The notes beneath the pieces are model-generated. The model saw nothing but the letters and a program-made list of their open reading frames with translations. It was not told the DNA's origin and made no database searches. A program made the position numbers and the translations under genes. From Microcoleus sp. FACHB-672 (lineage in GTDB: Bacteria > Cyanobacteriota > Cyanobacteriia > Cyanobacteriales > Oscillatoriaceae), in assembly GCF_014695725.1 (NCBI RefSeq), contig NZ_JACJOU010000015.1, forward strand, positions 310,001 through 374,000: a stretch of DNA of 64,000 nt, given 5' to 3'. Every line of letters begins with the position of its first letter. Position 1 is the stretch's first letter. This document shows positions 25,875 to 36,536 of the stretch, piece after piece.

Positions 25875-26519
25875 ATGATTACTGTTGCTTTGCCCAAGGG
25901 CGCACTACTCAAAGACTGCATCAAGCTGTTGCAATCCGTCGGATTAGATTTCAGTGCTTTTCTCGATTCATCCAACCGGCAACTCCAGATCCACGACACC
26001 ACCGGCACTGCAAAAGCCTTGCTAGTCCGGACACATGACGTGCCGGTTTATGTAGAATACGGCCAAGCTCAACTGGGAGTTGTGGGGTACGATGTCCTGC
26101 GAGAGAAAAGCCCAAAAGTTGCCCACCTTGCCGATCTTAAATTTGGCAAATGCCGGCTGTCGGTAGCGGTAAAAGCCTCTAGTCCCTACCGGCAGTCCCT
26201 AGAATTGCCGGCACACGGACGAGTTGCCTCCAAATTCGTTCACTGCGCCCGCGAATACTTCCACAATTTAGATATGCCGGTGGAGATTGTACCCCTTTAC
26301 GGTTCAGTTGAATTAGGGCCAATTACCGGAATGTCCGAAGCCATTGTTGACTTAGTTTCCACAGGTCGCACCCTCACAGAAAACGGATTAATTGAGATTG
26401 ACGTACTCTTTGAAAGCAGCGCACGACTAATCGCCCATCCCCTCAGTTATCGCCTCAATAGCGATAATTTAGAACACTTAATTTCCCAATTGCGAGAAGC
26501 AACACTTGCCACAGCATAA
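25875..26519 (+). CDS. hisG: ATP phosphoribosyltransferase, short form
   Basis: 214 residues, the short HisG form that lacks the regulatory C-terminal domain and works with HisZ. It catalyses the first step of histidine synthesis from ATP and PRPP. Seen: [19 protein letters not shown] at the start, [18 protein letters not shown], and the PRPP-binding signature [16 protein letters not shown]. HisZ is not in the window, in keeping with the scattered histidine genes of cyanobacteria. An ABC exporter gene follows on the same strand 341 bp later, a neighbourhood seen in other cyanobacteria as far as I recall. Confidence 0.96.
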   Translation: MITVALPKGALLKDCIKLLQSVGLDFSAFLDSSNRQLQIHDTTGTAKALLVRTHDVPVYVEYGQAQLGVVGYDVLREKSPKVAHLADLKFGKCRLSVAVKASSPYRQSLELPAHGRVASKFVHCAREYFHNLDMPVEIVPLYGSVELGPITGMSEAIVDLVSTGRTLTENGLIEIDVLFESSARLIAHPLSYRLNSDNLEHLISQLREATLATA

Positions 26520-26860
26520 TTACAATTAATTGACCAAAGCCCCTGCTACTCAGCGTAAAAATTATCTGCGTTTATCTGCGTTCATCTGCGGTTAAAAATC
26601 AAAACCCTCAACTTCCCAACAAATCCGATTGCCAATACATTCCGCTGAAAATACAAGAGTTTTATATTAACCACAGATGCACACAGATGAACACAGATGG
26701 GCTGTCTGCTTTGCCAAATAGCTTGATTGTGGGGTGGATTGGGGAAGAACTGCTCGAAGCTTAGCCGGCTTGTCTCTCTCTGGCGCAGGATGACAGTGCA
26801 AACGACTGCGTTACATTGGGAGAGCGTGTTTTTTCTACAGTGCTGCTGCTTAGGTTTTAA
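26520..26860. repeat. Intergenic repeat: inverted CTGCG/ACAGAT arrays between hisG and the ABC gene
   Basis: At 26561-26595 the unit ATCTGCGTTT/C recurs three times and ends GGTTAA. At 26667-26698 the opposite strand version appears: TTAACCACAGATG followed by CACAGATGAACACAGAT. The two arrays form an imperfect inverted repeat of about 33 bp separated by about 70 bp. Related units recur at 28750-28830. Such ATCTGCGTT arrays are interspersed non-coding repeats. No gene is seen in this stretch. Confidence 0.75.
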
Positions 26861-28705
26861 ATGACTAGCTTATCACCGCCGACACAGGCTCCCGAAAACC
26901 GGCGATCGCGCGAAAACGACTGGCGCTTATTTTTGCGTTTAGTGCCCTATGCCCGACGTAGCGGGCGTTTGCTGGCCATCTCCCTTGTGTTATTGGTGCC
27001 CCTATCCTTTGCCGGTGCCATTCAGCCGATTATTGTTGGGCAGGCAATTTCACTCATTCGTTCTGAACCCAATACCTTTGACTTTCTTCAAGGCAAACCG
27101 CTATCGCAGGGGTTGAATATACTTGCCGGCCTGCTGCTGCTCACTGTCGTGATTCGGCTAGCTTTAGAATCGGTGCAAAGCTATTTGGTGCAGAAGGTTG
27201 GCCAAAAAATTACTGCCGATATTCGCAATGACTTATTTCACCACGTCACATCTCTGGCGGTGCGATTTTTTGATCGGACACCCGTAGGCCGGCTAATCAC
27301 TCGCCTCACCAGTGATGTAGATGCCTTGGGAGAAGTATTTTCCACCGGCGCAATTGGCATTATTACCGATTTGTTTTCAATTGTGGTGATTACCATCACC
27401 ATGTTTACCCTGCAATGGCAACTGGCTCTGATGCTGTTGCTAATGTTGTTGCCGGTTGCCGGTGTAATTATTTATTTTCAACAGCAATATCGCAAAGCGA
27501 ATTATAAAGCGAGAGAAGAACTTTCGAGTTTAAATGCCACCCTACAAGAAAACATCACCGGTATTGGGGTGGTACAACTATTTCGCCGCGAACAATTTAA
27601 TAGTGAGCTATTTCGTACCATTAACCTGCGCTATATCAAAGAGGTGGATAAAACCATCTTTCACGACTCAGCGGTATCTGCAACCCTGGAATGGATCGCC
27701 CTCGTTGCTATTGGCGGTGTTTTGTGGCTGGGTGGTGTTCGTGTCATGGAAGATGCGCTGAGTTTTGGTACATTATCTGCTTTTATTTTGTTTGCCCAGC
27801 GTTTGTTTGATCCCCTGCGACAATTTGCTGAAAAATTCACCGCGATTCAAGCCGGCTTCACTGCGGTTGAACGCATCAGCGATATTTTAAGTGAACCGAT
27901 TGAAATTCGAGATCCAGAGGCAGCATCGGTTAAAAGCCATTTGTCAGCAGCCGGCAGCGAACAACTTGGTGAAATTCGCTTTGAACACGTTTGGTTTGCC
28001 TACAAAGAAGATGAATATGTCCTGAAAGATTTGGATTTCACAATTCGTCCGGGTGAAAAGGTAGCGTTAGTTGGCCCTACCGGCGCGGGAAAAAGTTCGA
28101 TTATCAGGCTGCTGTGCCGGCTTTATGAACCGACTAAAGGGCGGGTTCTTGTGAATGGGGTCGATGTTCGTCAGATGCCTCAAGCAGAATTGCGCCGGCA
28201 TCTCAGTGTGATTTTGCAAGATGGTTTTTTGTTTGCCGGTGATGTCAAGAGCAACATTACCCTTGGAGATGATTATTCTTTTGAGGAAATCCAGACAGCC
28301 GCTCAGCAAACGAATGTGGCGAGTTTTATGGAACAGCTACCCCAAGGATATAATACCCAATTGCGAGAGCGAGGAACGAATCTTTCTGGCGGGCAAAAAC
28401 AGCTATTAGCGTTTGCCCGCGCTGCAATTCGCAATCCTCAAATTTTGGTTCTTGATGAAGCGACGGCAAGTTTAGATGTAGGGACTGAAGCTTTAATTCA
28501 GGATGCGCTTGATCGTCTTTTGGTAGGACGTACTGCAATTATTATTGCTCACCGGCTTTCAACGATTCGCAATGTGGATCGAATTTTTGTCCTTAAGCGG
28601 GGGCAGTTGGTAGAGTCGGGTAGTCACGAGGAATTGTTACAGCAAGAAGGTCTTTATGCGAGTTTGTATAAGTTGCAAATGTTGGGAAATGAGGCGAGTT
28701 TGTAA
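26861..28705 (+). CDS. ABC transporter, fused permease and ATP-binding protein
   Basis: 614 residues. The N-terminal half is an exporter-type membrane domain with about six hydrophobic segments (LLAISLVLLVPLSFAGAIQPIIVG; LALMLLLMLLPVAGVIIYF; WIALVAIGGVLWLGGV). The ATPase half has Walker A GPTGAGKSS from residue 405, signature LSGGQKQ, Walker B ILVLDEATASLD and the H-loop IIIAHRLSTI. It would act as a homodimer or heterodimer; the substrate (lipid, drug or peptide) is not indicated. The segment KVGQKITADIRNDLFHHV is the usual coupling-helix region. The DNA after its stop carries a strong hairpin that may terminate the transcript. Confidence 0.93.
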   Translation: MTSLSPPTQAPENRRSRENDWRLFLRLVPYARRSGRLLAISLVLLVPLSFAGAIQPIIVGQAISLIRSEPNTFDFLQGKPLSQGLNILAGLLLLTVVIRLALESVQSYLVQKVGQKITADIRNDLFHHVTSLAVRFFDRTPVGRLITRLTSDVDALGEVFSTGAIGIITDLFSIVVITITMFTLQWQLALMLLLMLLPVAGVIIYFQQQYRKANYKAREELSSLNATLQENITGIGVVQLFRREQFNSELFRTINLRYIKEVDKTIFHDSAVSATLEWIALVAIGGVLWLGGVRVMEDALSFGTLSAFILFAQRLFDPLRQFAEKFTAIQAGFTAVERISDILSEPIEIRDPEAASVKSHLSAAGSEQLGEIRFEHVWFAYKEDEYVLKDLDFTIRPGEKVALVGPTGAGKSSIIRLLCRLYEPTKGRVLVNGVDVRQMPQAELRRHLSVILQDGFLFAGDVKSNITLGDDYSFEEIQTAAQQTNVASFMEQLPQGYNTQLRERGTNLSGGQKQLLAFARAAIRNPQILVLDEATASLDVGTEALIQDALDRLLVGRTAIIIAHRLSTIRNVDRIFVLKRGQLVESGSHEELLQQEGLYASLYKLQMLGNEASL

Positions 28706-28749
28706 GTGTTTTTGGGGTTCTAATAGGGATTAAAAAGGTTGGATGTTTT

Positions 28750-28830
28750 AACCGCAGATTCCACAGGTGAAACTTGAATGTGCTTTGCTCGTCATTCAAG
28801 TTTCACCTGCGCCCACAGATAAACGCAGAT
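28750..28830. repeat. 17-bp perfect hairpin embedded in an ACCGCAGAT-type repeat
   Basis: CAGGTGAAACTTGAATG (28764-28780) is the exact reverse complement of CATTCAAGTTTCACCTG (28793-28809), with a 12-base loop. It is flanked by AACCGCAGATT on the left and CACAGATAAACGCAGATG on the right, the same repeat family as in the hisG-ABC gap. It looks like a mobile or palindromic repeat inserted into another repeat, and may also end transcription of the ABC gene. Confidence 0.75.
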
Positions 28831-28908
28831 GTAGGCGGAGTGTTTTGGTTAGGGATTGGGAGATTCACGCGGATGATGTTTTAAGGGTGTTGGATGTGTA
28901 GATGGGGT

Positions 28909-31638
28909 TTATTCATGTTCTTGGGTCTGTTGCAGGGGAATTTCGATGATGAATTCTGTACCTTTCGCCGGCGCGGAATTGCAACTCAACCGGCCTCCGT
29001 GTTTTTCTACGATAATTTGATAGGCGATTGTTAAGCCTAAACCTGTGCCTTTACCGACGGGTTTGGTAGTAAAGAAGGGGTCAAAAAGGCGAGTTTGGAC
29101 TTCCTCTGTCATGCCTAGGCCGTTATCAGAAATGCGAATAATGGCTGAAGTGATGTCTTGAGTTGATTGTTCAATATCAGAGTTGGGTCTAAGGGGTTCA
29201 GAGTTGATTGAGGTACGAATTGTAATGATCCGTGGGATGGGCCGGCTTTCTAGGGCGTCGATGGCGTTGGAGAGGAGATTCATAAAGACTTGGTTGAGCT
29301 GGCCGGCATAGCAATCTACTAAGGGTAAGTTGCCATATTCTTTAATGATCTCAATTCCCTCAGTAGCGGCTTTGGCTTTGAGCCGGTGTTGTAATATCAG
29401 CAGGGTACTATCGATGCCGGCGTGAATATCGACTCGTTTTTTTTCGGCTTCATCTAAGCGGGAGAAGTTGCGTAAGGACAGCACAATTGCGCGGATGCGA
29501 TCTGCGCCTATCCTCATGGAATTGAGAACTTTGGGCAAGTCTTCTGTTACAAAATCTAGGTCAATGTCTTCTGCTTTTGCTTGAATTGCCGGCATCGGTG
29601 TGGGATAGCATTCTTCGTAAAGATGTACGACTTCGAGCAGTTGTTGGATGTATTGGCTGGCGTATTCGATGTTGCCGTAAATAAAGTTAATCGGGTTGTT
29701 AATTTCGTGAGCTACACCGGCAACTAATTGCCCCAGAGAAGACATTTTTTCGGTTTGAATCAATTGCGTTTGAGTTTTTTGCAACTGACGCAAAGTCGCT
29801 TCTAATTGCGTTGCTTGTTGTCTTAGTTGTGCTTCTGATTTCCGCAAGGCATCTTCGGCAGAGGCACGTTCAGTAATATCTTCAGAAGTAACTAAGATAC
29901 CGACAACATTGCCAGCTCCATCATGAAGGGGAATTCTATTTTTATCTAACCAAACTTGGTTGCCATCGGCTTGCTGGTGGGATTCGATAATGTGATATTC
30001 AGGCGTGTCTGTATGCATCACTCGCAGCTCGCCTTCACGCAAGAAATTGGCCTCTTCAAGCTTCCAGGGTAAATCGCTGTCAGTTTTGCCAATAATGTCT
30101 TCTGGAGAACATAAGCCGACCACCCTAGCCATGCTGCGGTTACAACCGAGATAAACGGAATTGGAATCTTTCCAAGCAATTAATTGGGGAATATTGTCCA
30201 TCACTTGCTGCAACATTTCTTGGGATTTGCGAAGTTGTTCTCCGACGCGCTTGCGTTCGGCAATTTCGCCGTGCAGTTGTCCAATGGCGTGTCGAAAGGC
30301 GGCAGTCCGCGCTTCAACTTTCATTTCCAGTTCTTCGTTGGCTTGTGTAAGAGATTCGGTGGCTTGTTTGCGTGCGGTGATGTCTGTGACGGTGCCGATC
30401 ATTCGTACGGGGTTGCCGGCGCTATCTCGCAAGACTTTCCCATTACCGGCAACCCAGCGCACGATGCCGTTGGGCCAAATAATTCGGTTTTCGATATTGT
30501 ACTCGTGGCCGGCTTCTACGGCGCAAGCGAGGGCTAGCATCATCCGACTACGATCTTCAGGATGGATGAGGTTGAGAAAGGCATAATAGGTGCCGGCAAA
30601 GCTGTTTGGAGGCAGGCCAAATAGGGCTTCCATGCTGTCAGAAAAGGTGACTTGGCCGCTGGCAATATCCCAGTCCCAAACGCCCATCCGAGCGGCTTTG
30701 AGAGCCAGATTTAGCCGCGCTTCACTTTGACGCTGTGCCTCTAGGGTTTGTACGCGCTCGGTGGTATCTTGAACTAAGGTAAAGAAATAATCGATTGATT
30801 CGTCACTTTGGCGGACGCAGCGCACTGAGATGTTCGCGTGGATCGTTTGGCCATCGGAGCGGATAAATCGTTGATCGATTGAGTAGCTATCAATTTCGCC
30901 GGCTAAAGCTCGGTTAAATTGTGTTAAATTAGCCGGCAAATCTTCAGGATGCGTTAGCGATTCCCAACTTTTTTGCATCAGTTCCGAGCGGCTATAGCCA
31001 AAGATTTTGCATAAAGTGTCATTGACTTCTAGCCAGCCTTGTTCGGGGGAGGTGATGGCGATGCCGATTGCGGAGAGTTCTAAGTAACTGCGTAAGCGTT
31101 CTTCGCTTTGCCGCAATTGTTTCTGAACGCGTTTACTTTTGCGAATTTCTTGTCTAAGCAGGGTGATGGTACGGGTGAGTTTGGGGGGTTTCTTTGGGTT
31201 AGGTGCTTCTGATTCGTCCGTTTGAATTGTCGGCTCTGATGGCGCTGTGGTTTCGTTGTTGCTAATATCTTTTGCTACGGCGTAGATTAATTCTTCTTGT
31301 GGGATAGATGTGGCATTCCACAACAGTCTTTTATAGGAACCGTCGGCGCAGCGATAGCGATTTTCAAAGGAAAGTGTGTCAGTGTTGCCGGCTAGTGTTT
31401 GAATCGCAGCCAGGGTAGATTCTCGATCCTCGGGATGCACGAATTCAATCAACGGCTTGCTAAACAGTTCTTCTTCACTTAATGAGAAGGTGTTTTCCCA
31501 CATCGAGTTTATACGTTTGAAATAGCCGTCGAAACCGGCAACACAAAGCATATCTAGGGAGATTTTGAAAAAAGGATCAGCCTCCGATGCGTGATCGGCA
31601 GGCTGATTAATTCGATTTTTCAATGTGTTAATTCCCAT
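28909..31638 (-). CDS. Multi-PAS sensor histidine kinase
   Basis: 909 residues on the minus strand. Four PAS domains can be outlined: residues about 20-130 (FKISLDMLCVAGFDGYFKRIN), 180-300 (SYLELSAIGIAITSPEQGWLEVN), 305-430 (ARMGVWDWDIASGQVTFSD) and 470-610 (DNIPQLIAWKDSNSVYLGCN). Then come the phospho-acceptor helix (EKMSSLGQLVAGVAHEINNP, His in VAHE) and the ATPase (ISDNGLGMTEEV, FDPFFTTKPVGKGTGLGL). No membrane segment is seen, so it is probably a soluble sensor of light, redox or small ligands; PAS cofactors are not evident. The kinase half closely resembles the end of the HstK-like protein at 44144, including the linker, so the modules share recent ancestry. No response regulator is adjacent. 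Confidence 0.92.
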   Translation of the reverse strand: MGINTLKNRINQPADHASEADPFFKISLDMLCVAGFDGYFKRINSMWENTFSLSEEELFSKPLIEFVHPEDRESTLAAIQTLAGNTDTLSFENRYRCADGSYKRLLWNATSIPQEELIYAVAKDISNNETTAPSEPTIQTDESEAPNPKKPPKLTRTITLLRQEIRKSKRVQKQLRQSEERLRSYLELSAIGIAITSPEQGWLEVNDTLCKIFGYSRSELMQKSWESLTHPEDLPANLTQFNRALAGEIDSYSIDQRFIRSDGQTIHANISVRCVRQSDESIDYFFTLVQDTTERVQTLEAQRQSEARLNLALKAARMGVWDWDIASGQVTFSDSMEALFGLPPNSFAGTYYAFLNLIHPEDRSRMMLALACAVEAGHEYNIENRIIWPNGIVRWVAGNGKVLRDSAGNPVRMIGTVTDITARKQATESLTQANEELEMKVEARTAAFRHAIGQLHGEIAERKRVGEQLRKSQEMLQQVMDNIPQLIAWKDSNSVYLGCNRSMARVVGLCSPEDIIGKTDSDLPWKLEEANFLREGELRVMHTDTPEYHIIESHQQADGNQVWLDKNRIPLHDGAGNVVGILVTSEDITERASAEDALRKSEAQLRQQATQLEATLRQLQKTQTQLIQTEKMSSLGQLVAGVAHEINNPINFIYGNIEYASQYIQQLLEVVHLYEECYPTPMPAIQAKAEDIDLDFVTEDLPKVLNSMRIGADRIRAIVLSLRNFSRLDEAEKKRVDIHAGIDSTLLILQHRLKAKAATEGIEIIKEYGNLPLVDCYAGQLNQVFMNLLSNAIDALESRPIPRIITIRTSINSEPLRPNSDIEQSTQDITSAIIRISDNGLGMTEEVQTRLFDPFFTTKPVGKGTGLGLTIAYQIIVEKHGGRLSCNSAPAKGTEFIIEIPLQQTQEHE

Positions 31639-32518
31639 TTCTTACCTGCTTATTCTCTGATCTGGTGGCACTTTGCTTTAGGGAGTCTTAATAAAGTTTA
31701 CAGAGCTGATAGATTTTATTTTGTTGGTTTAATGGACTTTTTTTATATTTTTTTTATTTTAATCTGGCTGATTTTATTTTTTGTTAAATCTAACATAGCT
31801 TAATCAAGCTGAACTCAGCTGGATTGTTTAACCGCCAACCATCGGGCGCAAAGGTAGGTAGGTGAAGCGTCAACAGCTCAGATTCTCTGGCTTTTCACTT
31901 TTTAGGGTTGACGGTAGCCGAGGTAGGGAAGGCGAATCTGGGTGCCGGTGTTCCTCAATTGCCCTGGGGTGAAGCTAGTGTCAGCTGAGTTGCTTGTCCT
32001 GTTAGCGCTCTGTAAAATAAGCGTTTATGCCGGCCTACTGCAAGCAGACGCTGTTAGCTTTTGAGCAAATATGGGAAAACTGTATTTTAGTTAGATGTGG
32101 TAGCCCATGTAAAATTTAAACTCATTCACAGGTGTAGCAGTTGGCTACAGGCTGCTCTCTTGATTAAGTTAGGGAGGTATGGCGAAAAAAATGGGCTGCT
32201 TCCCTAGTCAGTATTTAATTTAAAGATGAGTGCGCCTGTTAACAGGCTAGCGTCACTGCTTTTATTTTTGAAAACAATTAAACTGTGATTTCAAAGAGCC
32301 GGCACTCGATTCAAAACTGGAAAAATTTGATGCTGTCTGCTGCTTTTAGAAAAGTGCGAGAATGGGGATAAATCACGGGTGAATTTTTAGGGTTGGGTTC
32401 TTTGATTAGAAAAAGGCCGGTGATCCGGGCTGACGCGATGTTCTCTTGAAAAGAGCGCTTTTTTACTTTAATCTAGATAGAGACAAGTCTTGTAAATACT
32501 CATCCTCTCGCACGAACT
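31639..32518. other. 880-bp stretch without a credible gene
   Basis: This lies between two divergently transcribed histidine kinase genes. The left 170 bp is T-rich and contains a short hydrophobic open frame (31591-31803) overlapping the kinase start on the other strand, which I regard as chance. The rest has stop codons in all frames at short intervals. It probably holds both kinase promoters; I could not identify a convincing one, and see no repeat or RNA gene. Confidence 0.5.
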
Positions 32519-33721
32519 ATGATGGATTTCAGCCAAGCGCTCCTCAATAAGATTGATACAATTATAGAAATTTGGATTGAAACGGTTCGGCAGGATGATA
32601 GAATCGAAACCGCCAAGGAACTGACTTATAAAGGGGTGCGTGATAGCGTCCCGATTGTTCTGCAGGCAATAGCCAGAATGCTATCTCCCTCTGACGACAA
32701 TGATATTAAAACTTTGGTGGAAAAGAGTTTAGAACACGGCACGCTCAGAGCTAAGCAAGGTTATGACGCTGAAGAAATTGCGCGGGAATATCGCTTGTTG
32801 CGCTGGGTAATTTTTTCCACTTTAGAAGAAGATTTAATCAAAGGTTCGTCGGCAGAAGTGATTCGAGCCTGCCGGCTGATTGATACCGGCCTGGATGAAG
32901 TAATCGCCCGATGCTTCAAAACATATACGGAAGAACGATTGCGGGAATTGGAGGATCTGCAAAATCAACTCAAGCTAACCAATCAGGAACTGACTCGTTT
33001 AGTTCGGGCAAGTAAGGATAATCTCTCTCATCTTGCCCACGAATTGAAAACACCCCTGACTTCAATTATCGGCTATTCAGATTTATTTTTGCGGCAACAA
33101 GAAAAAAATCCTGAAGTTAAAGATTCGATTCCCAATTTAGGACATATTGATAAAGTCTTGAAGCAAGGCCGACAGTTACTTCATTTAATCAATGACGCCT
33201 TGGAAATTTCTCGCTATGAAGCCGGAAAGATGATATTGCAGCCAAGCGTAACGAATGTGAAAGAAATTATTATTAATGTTACGGAAATGGTAGAACCGCT
33301 GGCTCGTTCAAAAAATATAAAAGTCATTGGAGATTGTGAGGATTTTTCAGAGCCAGTGGTGACAGATTGCTTGCGATTGCAGCAAATTGTTACAAACTTG
33401 ATGAGCAATGCAATTCGTTATACTGACTCTGGTTCAGTTAACATTAAGTGCCAGATGTTGCCCGACCGGCAGTGGTCGATTACTGTCACAGATACGGGAA
33501 TTGGAATCGCTCCAGAAAAACAATTGCAAATTTTTGAACCGTATTTCCGAGGAGCAGATGCCGGCAATCAGTCCTATGTGCCTAACAGTACGGGGCTAGG
33601 ATTAGCCATTGTGACCAGATTAGTGGAACTATTACAAGGTAAAATCGAGTTAAATTCAAAAGTCGGATTTGGCTCTAAATTTACGGTAATTTTTCCTATG
33701 GAAGTCAAAATTTCCGAATAA
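32519..33721 (+). CDS. Sensor histidine kinase with RsbR-like N-terminal domain
   Basis: 400 residues; ATGs at 32519 and 32522 are equivalent starts. Residues about 1-140 are all-helical and resemble the RsbRD N-terminal domain (IIEIWIETVRQDDR ... KQGYDAEEIAREYRLLRWVIF), known from RsbT co-antagonists and globin-like sensors. A coiled coil leads to the HisKA domain with phospho-acceptor His174 (SHLAHELKTPLTSIIGYSD) and an HATPase with N box (IVTNLMSNAIRYT), VTDTGIGI and STGLGLAIV. No membrane segment is visible, so it is a cytoplasmic sensor with unknown input. No partner regulator is adjacent. The ChlD gene follows after 120 bp on the same strand and is not obviously linked. Confidence 0.9.
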   Translation: MMDFSQALLNKIDTIIEIWIETVRQDDRIETAKELTYKGVRDSVPIVLQAIARMLSPSDDNDIKTLVEKSLEHGTLRAKQGYDAEEIAREYRLLRWVIFSTLEEDLIKGSSAEVIRACRLIDTGLDEVIARCFKTYTEERLRELEDLQNQLKLTNQELTRLVRASKDNLSHLAHELKTPLTSIIGYSDLFLRQQEKNPEVKDSIPNLGHIDKVLKQGRQLLHLINDALEISRYEAGKMILQPSVTNVKEIIINVTEMVEPLARSKNIKVIGDCEDFSEPVVTDCLRLQQIVTNLMSNAIRYTDSGSVNIKCQMLPDRQWSITVTDTGIGIAPEKQLQIFEPYFRGADAGNQSYVPNSTGLGLAIVTRLVELLQGKIELNSKVGFGSKFTVIFPMEVKISE

Positions 33722-33844
33722 ACTGTCGTTGAATTAGCGGTTTCGGTTAACGCTTTGAAAAGTTTTTTTTGGGAAATTAAATTGAATGAATGAGGGCAGT
33801 TGCGCCGGCTGTGGTAAAATTCTGATTCTGCCTTGAGAGAAACC

Positions 33845-35887
33845 ATGCCTTTGCTGAGTAGCCCCACTTCTATGTCTGCTTTTCCCCTAACAGCGGTCGT
33901 CGGCCAAGAAGCAATCAAGTTAGCTCTGCTGCTGGCGGCGGTCGATCCGGGGTTGGGAGGCGTTGCGATTGCCGGTCGTCGGGGAACGGCTAAATCGGTT
34001 ATGGCACGCGCACTTCACGCCCTGCTGCCGCCGATAGAAGCGGTGAAGGGTTCGTTTTGGAATGCCGATCCCAGCGAGTGGGAGGAAGAAATCGGGGGCG
34101 AAGTTCCCAGTACGGAAATCATTCCGTCACCGTTTGTGCAGATTCCGCTGGGGGTAACAGAAGACCGGCTCATCGGTTCGGTGGATGTTGAGCAGTCTGT
34201 CAGGCAGGGGCAAACCGTCTTTTTACCGGGGTTGCTGGCAGAGGCGCACCGGGGCGTTTTGTATGTGGATGAAATTAACCTGCTTGATGACAATATTGCT
34301 AACTTGTTGCTAAGTGTGCTTACAGAAGGACGCAACCGAGTTGAGCGCGAAGGTATTAGTTTTGAGCATCCTTGCAAACCTCTATTCATTGCCACTTATA
34401 ACCCGGAAGAAGGGCCGCTGCGGGAGCATTTGCTGGATCGAATTGCGATCGCCCTCTCTGCGGATGGGGTATTGGGATTGGATGAGCGGGTGCAAGCTGT
34501 TGAGCAAGCGCTTTCCTACGCAGATTCGCCTCAAGCATTTTTGCAGCAGTATGCAGAAGATTTGGATAATTTGAAAACGCAGATTATTCTGGCGCGGGAG
34601 TGGCTGAAGGATGTGGCGATTGCCCGCGAGCAAATTGCCTATTTAGTAGAAGAGGCGGTTCGGGGTGGAGTGCGGGGACATCGCGCTGAGCTGTTTGCGG
34701 TACGTGTGGCGAAGGTGGCAGCAGCTTTGGACGGGCGCACAGCGGTGAATGCTGAGGATTTGCGCCGCGCTGTGGAGTTGGTGATTGTGCCTCGCGCAAC
34801 GATTGTGCAGACGCCCCCGCCGGAGGAACCGCCACCCCCGCCGCCACCGCCACCACCGGAAGATCAGTCAGAGCAAGAGCAGGAAGAACAGGAGGAAGAG
34901 GAAAATCCCGAACCCCCAGAGGAAGAGGAGATGAGCGTTCCGGAGGAGTTTCTGTTCGACCCTGAAGGAGTGATTCTTGACCCGGAAGTGCTGTTTTTCG
35001 CTCAAATGGCGCAGCGACGCGGAAAGTCGGGCAGTCGCAGTATTATTTTCTCGGATGATCGGGGGCGGTATGTGAAGCCGGTGTTGCCAAAAGGGCCGGT
35101 TCGCCGAATTGCGGTGGATGCGACGTTACGCGCTGCTGCACCTTATCAGAAGGCACGTCGGGCGCGTCATGGAGATGCCGAGCTGCCGGCACAAACCAGC
35201 GATAAACCAAACCCACCCGTACCCAGCAAGCGGGTATTTGTTGAGCAAGGAGATATTCGGGCAAAGCGGTTGGCGAGAAAAGCCGGCGCATTGGTGGTTT
35301 TTGTCGTGGATGCCTCTGGATCAATGGCGCTGAACCGGATGCAGTCGGCAAAGGGTGCGGTGATGCACCTGCTGACGGAGGCGTATCAAAACCGCGATCA
35401 GGTGTCGCTGATTCCCTTCAGAGGGGAAGCGGCTGAGGTGCTGCTGCCGCCCACGCGTTCGATTACAACCGCACGCCGGCGTCTGGAACGTATGCCCTGC
35501 GGTGGGGGTTCGCCTCTAGCACACGGGTTGACTCAAGCGGTGCGCGTGGGGGTTAATGCCCAGCAATCTGGGGATATCGGTCAGGTGGTAATTGTAGCGA
35601 TTACGGATGGGCGGGGGAATATTCCCTTGGCGCGATCGCTGGGTGAACCGCCGGTTGAGGGTGAAAAGCCGGATATTAAGGGGGAATTGTTAGAGATTGC
35701 CGGCAAAATTCGGATGCTGGGGATTCAGTTGTTGGTGATTGATACGGAGAATAAGTTTGTTTCCACCGGCTTTGCCAAGGAGTTGGCGCAATCGGCTGGG
35801 GGTAAGTATTACCATTTGCCGAAGGCGACTGATCGGGCAATTGCTACAATGACCATGAATGCGATTGCGGATTTGAAAAGCCGGTAA
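33845..35887 (+). CDS. chlD: Magnesium chelatase ATPase-like subunit D
   Basis: 680 residues from ATG 33845 (a TTG at 33833 is an alternative). With ChlI and ChlH it inserts Mg2+ into protoporphyrin IX, the first committed step of chlorophyll synthesis. Residues about 10-320 are an AAA+ domain ([44 protein letters not shown]). A proline-then-acidic linker ([17 protein letters not shown], then [16 protein letters not shown]) joins it to a C-terminal integrin-I/VWA domain with MIDAS motif [12 protein letters not shown] and THG-type metal residues. Length and layout are normal. ChlI and ChlH are not in the window. It proves an oxygenic phototroph source. Confidence 0.97.
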   Translation: MPLLSSPTSMSAFPLTAVVGQEAIKLALLLAAVDPGLGGVAIAGRRGTAKSVMARALHALLPPIEAVKGSFWNADPSEWEEEIGGEVPSTEIIPSPFVQIPLGVTEDRLIGSVDVEQSVRQGQTVFLPGLLAEAHRGVLYVDEINLLDDNIANLLLSVLTEGRNRVEREGISFEHPCKPLFIATYNPEEGPLREHLLDRIAIALSADGVLGLDERVQAVEQALSYADSPQAFLQQYAEDLDNLKTQIILAREWLKDVAIAREQIAYLVEEAVRGGVRGHRAELFAVRVAKVAAALDGRTAVNAEDLRRAVELVIVPRATIVQTPPPEEPPPPPPPPPPEDQSEQEQEEQEEEENPEPPEEEEMSVPEEFLFDPEGVILDPEVLFFAQMAQRRGKSGSRSIIFSDDRGRYVKPVLPKGPVRRIAVDATLRAAAPYQKARRARHGDAELPAQTSDKPNPPVPSKRVFVEQGDIRAKRLARKAGALVVFVVDASGSMALNRMQSAKGAVMHLLTEAYQNRDQVSLIPFRGEAAEVLLPPTRSITTARRRLERMPCGGGSPLAHGLTQAVRVGVNAQQSGDIGQVVIVAITDGRGNIPLARSLGEPPVEGEKPDIKGELLEIAGKIRMLGIQLLVIDTENKFVSTGFAKELAQSAGGKYYHLPKATDRAIATMTMNAIADLKSR

Positions 35888-35950
35888 TTTTTGAGGCAAT
35901 TTCAGTTACTTTGGTTGTCATAAAGTCTGCCGGCGTTAGCTTGAGAATTT

Positions 35951-36418
35951 ATGAATCAGTTAAGTGTTTCTCTATTACCAGGATGTGTTCTTCGCCCAGC
36001 CAAGGTTGAGGATATCTGGGAGATTCGGAAGCTAGTTTTGGGGGCAAAACTAGAGCCAACCCAGTTACGGTGGCAGCAGTTCAAAACGATTGAATATCAG
36101 GGAAAGATTGTTGCGTGTGGGCAATTGCGTAGCTTTTTAGGGGTTCAAGAACTCGGTAGTTTGGTAGTAGCGCCGGCTTGGCGCGATAAAGGACTGGCTA
36201 CCTATCTGACTCGGCATTTAATTGAGGAAGCAACCCAACCGCTGTATTTAGAATGTATGTCGGGATTAGTGCCGTTTTACCGTCGGTTTGGTTTTGTTGA
36301 AATTCCTTGGAAGTCTTTACCGAAGCCGCTGAAGATTAAATTTGCGTTGGGACAAGTTGCATCTAAACTGCTGCCGGTTCGCTTTGCAGTTATGCAGTAT
36401 CAAGGAATTTCTAAATGA
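35951..36418 (+). CDS. GNAT family N-acetyltransferase
   Basis: 155 residues. The acetyl-CoA-binding region is visible as LGSLVVAPAWRDKGLATYLTRHLIEEA (the R/Q-x-x-G-x-G/A loop is WRDKGLA), and the C-terminal strand as LECMSGLVPFYRRFGFVEIPW. GNAT enzymes transfer acetyl groups to amines; the substrate is not evident. It lies 63 bp after chlD on the same strand, so co-transcription is possible. Confidence 0.85.
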   Translation: MNQLSVSLLPGCVLRPAKVEDIWEIRKLVLGAKLEPTQLRWQQFKTIEYQGKIVACGQLRSFLGVQELGSLVVAPAWRDKGLATYLTRHLIEEATQPLYLECMSGLVPFYRRFGFVEIPWKSLPKPLKIKFALGQVASKLLPVRFAVMQYQGISK

Positions 36419-36536
36419 TGAATTGAGATTGATGCCGGCAACCCGCCGGGTAAGACGACTCGCGCAAGATGTCTGCCGGCTAAAATTTTCAGTGGTTAAA
36501 ATCAACTTAAATTGCTTTTTATCAATCTAAAATTCT

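Noticed and set aside
31591-31803. 70-codon hydrophobic frame upstream of the RsbR-type kinase
   Set aside because: It overlaps the start of a well-supported gene on the other strand and lies in T-rich DNA that gives hydrophobic codons by chance.
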